Source: an uncultured Clostridia bacterium
Lineage (GTDB): Bacteria; Bacillota; Clostridia; UMGS1883
Assembly: GCA_947629615.1 (NCBI GenBank)
Contig: CANRER010000078.1
Location: 1-6,921, forward strand
Reading direction: 5' to 3'
DNA: 6,921 nucleotides
The notes beneath the pieces are model-generated. The model was given only the letters and a program-made list of their open reading frames with translations. It was not told the DNA's origin and searched no databases. Made by a program: the position numbers and the translations under genes. This document shows positions 1 through 4,423 of the stretch, piece after piece (positions within the stretch are counted from its first letter, which is position 1; the number at the start of each line of letters is the position of its first letter).

Positions 1-183
1 GTGGTGCGCATTGTGGCCGTCACCTTTGAATGGGCCGACGAAATCGACGTTGAACGCGCCAAGCGCGCCGCCGAAAAGGCGCGCGATCGTCTGAGCCGCC
101 AGCGGACGGACCGCGAGCTCAGACTGGCGGAATATAAGCTGAAACGCGCCCTTAACCGCATAGACGTATACAACAACAGATAA
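1..183 (+). CDS. atpC: F1Fo ATP synthase epsilon subunit, C-terminal part (5' truncated by window edge)
   Basis: This is the C-terminal 60 residues of the epsilon subunit of the F1 sector, the central-stalk protein that couples rotor to catalytic head and can inhibit ATP hydrolysis. The family is usually about 130-140 residues, so the N-terminal beta-sandwich lies upstream of the window; the GTG at position 1 is an internal codon, not a start. Visible are the end of the beta domain (VVRIVAVTFEWADEID) and then the two-helix C-terminal hairpin, rich in Arg, Lys, Glu and Ala, ending in the typical ALNRIDV. The segment IDVERA (residues 15-20 here) fits the I/L-D-x-x-R-A motif that binds ATP in Bacillus-type epsilon subunits, and further arginines follow in helix 2, so this subunit may be ATP-sensing (inference). 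It should be the last gene of an atp operon, since a strong terminator follows 27 bases after the stop. Confidence 0.9.
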   Translation: MVRIVAVTFEWADEIDVERAKRAAEKARDRLSRQRTDRELRLAEYKLKRALNRIDVYNNR

Positions 184-210
184 ACGCTGCCCCTTTTGCG
201 GCAGCCGCGC

Positions 211-246
211 GAAATTCCGGGCAAAACCCGGAATTTCATGCTTTTT
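211..246 (+). terminator. Rho-independent terminator after atpC
   Basis: A perfect 11-bp inverted repeat (211-221 GAAATTCCGGG pairing with 227-237 CCCGGAATTTC) closes a 5-base loop CAAAA and is followed, after ATGC, by a run of five T (242-246). This is a classic intrinsic terminator and separates the atp operon from the exporter operon. A smaller 6-bp hairpin (186-191 GCTGCC with 200-205 GGCAGC) lies just upstream, directly after the atpC stop, and may assist. The A-rich 5' side is too short to argue firmly for bidirectional function. Confidence 0.85.
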
Positions 247-263
247 GGCGGGCACGCCTTGAT

Positions 264-293
264 TTGCAAAATAAGTTAGCATACTAACATTAT
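264..293 (+). promoter_or_regulatory. Candidate distal promoter overlapping the palindrome
   Basis: TTGCAA at 264-269 and CATTAT at 288-293 are separated by 18 bases and loosely match sigma-A -35 and -10 elements. The GTTAG/CTAAC palindrome fills this spacer, a classical position for a repressor operator. Neither hexamer is strong, so this is a candidate only. The leader to the adaptor start would be about 80 bases. Confidence 0.3.
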
Positions 294-294
294 T
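270..294. promoter_or_regulatory. Interrupted palindrome, candidate operator for the exporter operon
   Basis: GTTAG (275-279) and CTAAC (284-288) are perfect inverted arms around CATA. The symmetry continues outward as AATAA (270-274) and TTATT (290-294), with one extra A at 289. Ten matched bases per side in an AT-rich promoter region, with no T-run after it, suggests a binding site for a dimeric regulator rather than a terminator. The half-site GTTAG/CTAAC resembles that of DtxR/IdeR-type metalloregulators, though the spacing differs, and TTAG...CTAA is also reminiscent of MarR-family sites. No regulator gene is in the window, so its identity is open. Confidence 0.5.
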
Positions 295-312
295 AATAAA
301 TTGTTCACAGTC

Positions 313-343
313 TTGCAATAGTACGACAACAAAACGGTATTAT
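313..343 (+). promoter_or_regulatory. Candidate proximal promoter of the exporter operon
   Basis: TTGCAA (313-318) and TATTAT (338-343) are separated by 19 bases, longer than the optimal 17. The -10 element is good and lies 36 bases before the adaptor start codon, which would leave a short leader carrying the GGGAGG ribosome binding site. It is the better -10 of the two candidates in the 247-379 gap; the -35 assignment is uncertain. Confidence 0.35.
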
Positions 344-365
344 CATAGGATTTGTAAATTTCAAC

Positions 366-371
366 GGGAGG
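366..371 (+). promoter_or_regulatory. Ribosome binding site of the adaptor gene
   Basis: GGGAGG lies 8 bases before the ATG at 380. It decides the start: the only nearby in-frame alternative, Met29 at 464, is preceded by an A-rich lysine run with no Shine-Dalgarno sequence. Confidence 0.8.
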
Positions 372-379
372 TACATATT

Positions 380-2518
380 ATGGCAGAGAACGAAACCAAT
401 GTTCCCGCTGCGGAGGAGGCTCCGGCCATACCGAGCAAGCTGAAGAAGAAAAAGAAGAAGAAAATGAACAAATGGGTCAAGCGCGGCATAGCCCTTGGCC
501 TTATTGCCGCCGTGGCGGGCGGCGCGGTAGTCTATAACAGAAGCCAAAAGGCCAAGGAGGCCGAATCCGAGGCCACGTCGCAAACCTCCGTTGTGACGAG
601 GGGCGACATAACAGTTAAAATAACCGGCTCCGGCACGGTTACGGCTATCGACGAGTACAACATAGTTCCCACCGTGAACGGCGATATAAAGCAGGACTTT
701 TTCGCCGAGGGCGATTACGTGAACGAGGGCGACGTGCTTTATAAGTTCGACAGCACCGTCGCCGACAATGCCATTAAAACCGCCGAGAACCAGATAAAAA
801 CCGCCAAAAACAGCGTGACCTCGGCGCAAAACAGCATCGAAAGCGCCGAAACGAACCTGCAAAACAGGGCAGACGCCGTGGATAAGGCCCAAGAGAATAT
901 AGATAAGCTGACCATTTACGCCAACTCCACCGGCAAGGTCAGCGGGCTTAGCCTCACCGTCGGCAACGACGCGGGCGGCAATATCTGCACAATAACCGAT
1001 ACCTCTACGCGGCTGGTGAAGGTCCCGTTTAACGCCGCGCAGTTCTCGAAAATCGCAGTGGGCGATTCCGTCACCTTGAGTATTGAAAAATACATGACGA
1101 CCGCCTCGGGTACGGTGCAGCGCAAGTACAGCGCGGCAGGCACAGGCAGCGACGGCAGCGTGGTATACGATGTGGAAATTCTCGTCGGCGGCGGCGTGGA
1201 GCTGCCCGAGGGAACCATCGTCACCGCCAACGTACACACCGCCTCCGGCGACTGCCAGTCGTCCTCGGCGGGAAGCGTGTTCTACCCCGACCCCACAGCC
1301 GTCAACGCCGAGGTGCAGGGCAAGGTTCAGCGGGTGAACGTCAAGAACGGCGACTGGGTAATGAAGGGGGCCGTCATCGCGCAGCTTGAAAGCAGCACGC
1401 TTCAGGACGCGCTCAAAACAGCCCGTCAGGACTACACCAACGCCCAGACACAGCTCGAGGAGGCCCGCAATAACTATCAGAACGCGCTGACGAACCTCGA
1501 AAACGCGCAGTCCAATCTTGAGGACCGCCAGAGCGACGCGGACGATTATACCATCACCGCGCCTATCAGCGGCGTGGTGCTGAGCAAGGACTACAAGGCC
1601 GGCGACACCATCTACGGCCAAAACTCCACCACCCTTATGGTGATTGCCGACATGAGCAAAATGAAGTTCACCATCAGCGTTGACGAGCTTGACATCGCCT
1701 CCATCGCTCTCGGGCAGGAGGTTGACGTTACCAGCGACGCGCTTGAGGGCGTGGAGCTTGTCGGACGCATAACAAATATTTCCAAGAAGGGCGAATCGCA
1801 AAACGGCGTTACCAACTACCCCGTCGAAGTAACTATCGACGAGCCCGGCGAGCTGATGAGCGGAATGAACGTCAGCGCGGAGATTATCGTGGCCGAAGCT
1901 CCCAACGCGCTCCGCGTGCCGGTTTCCGCCGTCAGCTACTTTGAGGGCAAGCATTACGTCACCGTTGTGGGCGAGCTTAAGGGCGCGTCCGGCGGCGGCA
2001 GAGGCGCAAACGCCCCCGCGTTCGGCGGCTCTCACGAGGGCGCACCCGAGAATGTGGCCGAAGGAGAGGCCAAGGTTGAAGCCGAGGACGAAGCCAAGGG
2101 CGAGGAGAACGTCCCCGAGGGCGGGGCGGCGGAAGCCGGCTCCATGCCCGCGCACGAGTCCGGCGATGCGGACGCTTCGCATGAAAACGCGCCCAATGCC
2201 GACGCTTCCGCTCCCGCAGGCGCGGCCCCGATGGGCGGCGTAAGCGGCGACCGCAGCTCCGGCAGCTCCGGCGGGAGCAGGCGGGGCCGCTCCGATGCCG
2301 AGATAACCCTCTTTGACGAGGAACGGCGCACGGAGGTCACGGTCGGCGTCACCGACGGCGACTATTACGAAATACTCAGCGGCCTCGAGGAGGGGCAGGT
2401 AGTCCATGACGAGGGCTCGTCGAGCAGCGGAGGCTTTAACTTCGGCATGATGATGGGCGGCATGGGCGGCCCCGGCGGAGGCCCGGGAGGCGGTCGCCCC
2501 GGCGGAGGAGGACGATAA
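380..2518 (+). CDS. MacA/YknX-like HlyD-family membrane-fusion (periplasmic-type) adaptor with tandem modules
   Basis: This adaptor of an ABC exporter should be anchored in the cytoplasmic membrane with its bulk outside, guiding substrate from the permease outward. The N-terminus (1-34) is cytoplasmic and carries a run of seven lysines at 22-28. A single membrane anchor follows (about 35-52). Module 1 spans about 71-290: lipoyl-like half (NIVPTVNGDI, GDYVNEGDVLYKFD), a helical stretch 125-177 rich in Ala, Asn, Lys and Glu, second lipoyl half, then a beta-barrel. Module 2 (about 298-505) repeats the same order: VQGKVQRVNVKNGDWV, helices 338-388, ITAPISGVVLSKDYKAGDTI, then a barrel ending PGELMSGMNVSAEI. 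The membrane-proximal domain starts at 507 (LRVPVSAV), is interrupted by an acidic Gly/Ala/Glu-rich stretch (about 534-638), resumes as RTEVTVGVTDGDYYEILSGL, and ends in a Gly/Met/Pro tail (680-712). At 712 residues it is far longer than single-module MacA (about 370-400). It is the first gene of the operon, 3 bases ahead of the ATPase. Family call firm; substrate unknown. Confidence 0.88.
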   Translation: MAENETNVPAAEEAPAIPSKLKKKKKKKMNKWVKRGIALGLIAAVAGGAVVYNRSQKAKEAESEATSQTSVVTRGDITVKITGSGTVTAIDEYNIVPTVNGDIKQDFFAEGDYVNEGDVLYKFDSTVADNAIKTAENQIKTAKNSVTSAQNSIESAETNLQNRADAVDKAQENIDKLTIYANSTGKVSGLSLTVGNDAGGNICTITDTSTRLVKVPFNAAQFSKIAVGDSVTLSIEKYMTTASGTVQRKYSAAGTGSDGSVVYDVEILVGGGVELPEGTIVTANVHTASGDCQSSSAGSVFYPDPTAVNAEVQGKVQRVNVKNGDWVMKGAVIAQLESSTLQDALKTARQDYTNAQTQLEEARNNYQNALTNLENAQSNLEDRQSDADDYTITAPISGVVLSKDYKAGDTIYGQNSTTLMVIADMSKMKFTISVDELDIASIALGQEVDVTSDALEGVELVGRITNISKKGESQNGVTNYPVEVTIDEPGELMSGMNVSAEIIVAEAPNALRVPVSAVSYFEGKHYVTVVGELKGASGGGRGANAPAFGGSHEGAPENVAEGEAKVEAEDEAKGEENVPEGGAAEAGSMPAHESGDADASHENAPNADASAPAGAAPMGGVSGDRSSGSSGGSRRGRSDAEITLFDEERRTEVTVGVTDGDYYEILSGLEEGQVVHDEGSSSSGGFNFGMMMGGMGGPGGGPGGGRPGGGGR
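590..1894 (+). repeat. Diverged tandem duplication of the lipoyl-helical-barrel module within the adaptor gene
   Basis: Two consecutive stretches (about 590-1237 and 1271-1894) encode the same order of elements: half lipoyl motif, about 50 residues of helix, closing lipoyl motif, and a barrel whose last strands read similarly (YDVEILVGGGVELPEGTIV against YPVEVTIDEPGELMSGMNV). The similarity is at the protein level and old; no DNA-level repeat is obvious. Boundaries are by eye. Confidence 0.6.
2506..2511 (+). promoter_or_regulatory. Ribosome binding site of the ATPase gene, embedded in the adaptor's Gly-rich tail codons
   Basis: AGGAGG lies 10 bases before the ATG at 2522 and is formed by the last glycine and arginine codons of the adaptor. 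A GC-rich hairpin can be drawn just upstream (2483-2492 with 2495-2502, with a 2-base bulge). Translation of the two genes is therefore probably coupled. Confidence 0.65.
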
Positions 2519-2521
2519 CCG

Positions 2522-3214
2522 ATGATAAAAATTAAGGATATGTATAAGATATACACCATGGGCGACGTGGAGGTTCGCGCGCTTAACGGCATAACCCTGC
2601 ACATAAAGCCCAAGGAGTTTGTGTCCATCATCGGCCCCTCGGGCAGCGGCAAGTCCACGCTGATGAACATGATAGGCTGCCTCGACACCGCCACAAGCGG
2701 CGAGTACCTCATCGACGGCATACCCGTCGAAAACATGAGTGAGGACGACCTCGCCGTGCTGCGCAACGAAAAAATCGGCTTCATCTTTCAGGGCTACAAT
2801 CTGCTCCCCAAGCTGACGGCCCTCGAAAACGTGGAGCTTCCCCTTATATACCGCGGCATAAGCCCCTCGCGCCGGCGCGAGCTGGCCGAGGCCGCCCTCG
2901 CTAGGGTGGGCATGGAGAGCCGCATGAACCACAAGCCAAAGGAGCTTTCCGGCGGACAGCAGCAGAGGGTGGCCATCGCCCGCGCGTTAAGCAACAAGCC
3001 CTCGCTCATACTGGCCGACGAGCCTACCGGCGCGCTGGATTCCAAGACGGGCATCGAGGTGCTTGAAATGATGAAGGATATCCACAAGGAGGGCAACACC
3101 GTTGTGCTGATCACCCACGACAGCAAAATCGCTGCCCACGCCGAGCGCATCGTCACCATATCCGACGGCAAAATTACCGGCGATACCACCTCCAAGGAGG
3201 GAATTGAGGCATGA
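2522..3214 (+). CDS. ABC transporter ATP-binding protein, MacB/LolD/YknY type
   Basis: This cytoplasmic ATPase subunit should dimerise and drive the permease encoded by the next gene. All nucleotide-binding motifs are intact: Walker A GPSGSGKST (38-46), Q-loop glutamine in FIFQGYNLL (Gln90), signature LSGGQQQRVAIARAL (142-156), Walker B LILADE (162-167) with catalytic Glu167 followed by the D-loop segment PTGALD, and H-loop His199 in LITHD. Length (230 residues) is standard for the stand-alone ATPases of the lipoprotein-release/macrolide-export family; in proteobacterial MacB this domain is fused to the permease, whereas here it is separate as in Firmicutes YknY. It begins 3 bases after the adaptor stop and overlaps the permease start by 4 bases (ATGA), so the three products are expected to be made together. 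Nothing in it indicates the substrate. Confidence 0.95.
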   Translation: MIKIKDMYKIYTMGDVEVRALNGITLHIKPKEFVSIIGPSGSGKSTLMNMIGCLDTATSGEYLIDGIPVENMSEDDLAVLRNEKIGFIFQGYNLLPKLTALENVELPLIYRGISPSRRRELAEAALARVGMESRMNHKPKELSGGQQQRVAIARALSNKPSLILADEPTGALDSKTGIEVLEMMKDIHKEGNTVVLITHDSKIAAHAERIVTISDGKITGDTTSKEGIEA

Positions 3215-4404
3215 ATGTGTTCATGGCGTTCAAAATGGCCATTGAGAGCATCCGATCCTCGAAGATACGCTCCCTGCTCACTATGCTGGGCGTAATCATC
3301 GGCGTGGCGGCGGTAATAATTTTGGTGAACATAGTCACGGCGGCCACGCTTTCCATGCGCACGGAGCTTGAAAGCATGGGCACGAACCTGATACAGGTGA
3401 GCATCAGCCGAGGCGGCTGGGGCCAGACGCGCAGCGTCAGCCTTAAGGAGGTTGAGGAGCTGGCCGAGGAAAATTCCGATATTATAAGCGCGGTTTCGCC
3501 CGTGGTGACAAGCATGGGTACGATAAAATACGGCACAAACAACGTCAACACCTCCATAACCGGCGTAAGCGAGGATTACAGCGACATCCGCAGCCTCGAT
3601 ATGGAGGAGGGGCGGTTCATTTCCGAGGCGGACATCGAGGGCCGAAGCAACGTCGTCGTTATCGGCGAATACATACGCAAGGAGCTTTTCGGCACCGAAA
3701 GTCCGATTGGCCAGACGGTCAAGATAAACAACGAAAAGTTCACCGTGGTGGGGCTGCTTAAGGCAAAATCCACCAACGCCTCCGCCGGCGGCGAGGACGA
3801 CGTAATGCTCCTGCCCTACAGCAGGGCGACCCGTCTTATCCGCAACGCCAACATCAACAGCTTTATGGTTTCGGCGGTAAGCTCCGACTATATGACCGAG
3901 GCCACCGAGGCCATCGAGGACTTCCTCTATAAAAAATTCAAAAACGACGACTACTATAACGTGCTTAACACGGCCGAGCTCATCGACACCATTGACGATG
4001 CCCTCAGTGTCATGAGCCTGCTGATGGCGGGCATAGCCGGCATTTCGCTGGTGGTGGGCGGAATTGGGATAATGAACATAATGCTCGTCACCGTTTCCGA
4101 GCGCACCCGCGAAATAGGCATAAGAAAAGCCATCGGCGCGCGCCGCGCCAGCATTATAACCCAGTTCCTCATCGAATCGGCGGTAATAAGCTGCCTTGGA
4201 GGACTTATCGGAATTGTGCTGGGCGTCGTGGGGAGCTACTTTGTGTGCGTAGCAATGGATATGAGCGCCGTGCCTCTGCCCGAGCAGACCACGGTAATTC
4301 TCGGCTCGTTTGCGTTTTCGGCGGTGATAGGCATTTTCTTCGGCCTTTACCCGGCCAACAAGGCCGCCAAGCTGAACCCCATCGACGCGCTCAGAACGGA
4401 ATAA
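3211..4404 (+). CDS. MacB/YknZ-like FtsX-family ABC transporter permease
   Basis: This is the membrane subunit of the exporter. The fold visible is that of type VII (mechanotransmission) ABC permeases: a short N-terminal amphipathic stretch, TM1 (about 21-44, LLTMLGVIIGVAAVIILVNI), a large extracellular MacB periplasmic core-type domain (about 45-262), then TM2 (266-293), TM3 (321-348) and TM4 (359-383). The coupling segment ERTREIGIRKAIGARR (297-312) and the C-terminal PANKAAKLNPIDALRTE are hallmarks of the family. The length of 397 residues is normal for a permease without a fused ATPase. The start is supported by AAGGAGGG at 3194-3201, 9 bases before the ATG, which overlaps the ATPase stop. 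Such pumps use ATP in the cytoplasm to move the external domain rather than passing substrate through the membrane; clients in other bacteria include macrolides, peptides, toxins and lipoproteins. The actual client is unknown. Confidence 0.93.
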   Translation: MNVFMAFKMAIESIRSSKIRSLLTMLGVIIGVAAVIILVNIVTAATLSMRTELESMGTNLIQVSISRGGWGQTRSVSLKEVEELAEENSDIISAVSPVVTSMGTIKYGTNNVNTSITGVSEDYSDIRSLDMEEGRFISEADIEGRSNVVVIGEYIRKELFGTESPIGQTVKINNEKFTVVGLLKAKSTNASAGGEDDVMLLPYSRATRLIRNANINSFMVSAVSSDYMTEATEAIEDFLYKKFKNDDYYNVLNTAELIDTIDDALSVMSLLMAGIAGISLVVGGIGIMNIMLVTVSERTREIGIRKAIGARRASIITQFLIESAVISCLGGLIGIVLGVVGSYFVCVAMDMSAVPLPEQTTVILGSFAFSAVIGIFFGLYPANKAAKLNPIDALRTE

Positions 4405-4423
4405 ACTCTGGGAGGTTATTGAA

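Noticed and set aside
184..379. Riboswitch or small RNA in the atpC-adaptor gap
   Set aside because: Apart from the terminator, the operator-like palindrome and candidate promoter boxes, no conserved multi-stem aptamer architecture or second terminator before the start codon is visible. No tRNA-like fold was seen either.
440..470. Possible ribosomal slippage at the A-rich lysine codon run (GAAGAAAAAGAAG) in the adaptor
   Set aside because: The phase does not give an A-AAA-AAG heptamer in the reading frame, there is no Shine-Dalgarno-like stimulator, and the zero frame continues into a sensible membrane anchor.
2483..2502. GC-rich hairpin before the ATPase start as a terminator or attenuator
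   Set aside because: No T-run follows, it lies within coding sequence, and the Shine-Dalgarno sequence stays outside the stem. At most it tunes coupling.
305..2932. An 875-codon open frame on the - strand across the adaptor and ATPase genes
   Set aside because: It is antisense to genes with clear family motifs, has a composition rich in Gly, Val, Ala and His with no recognisable domain, and lacks a ribosome binding site. It arises from the strong third-position GC bias of the + strand genes.
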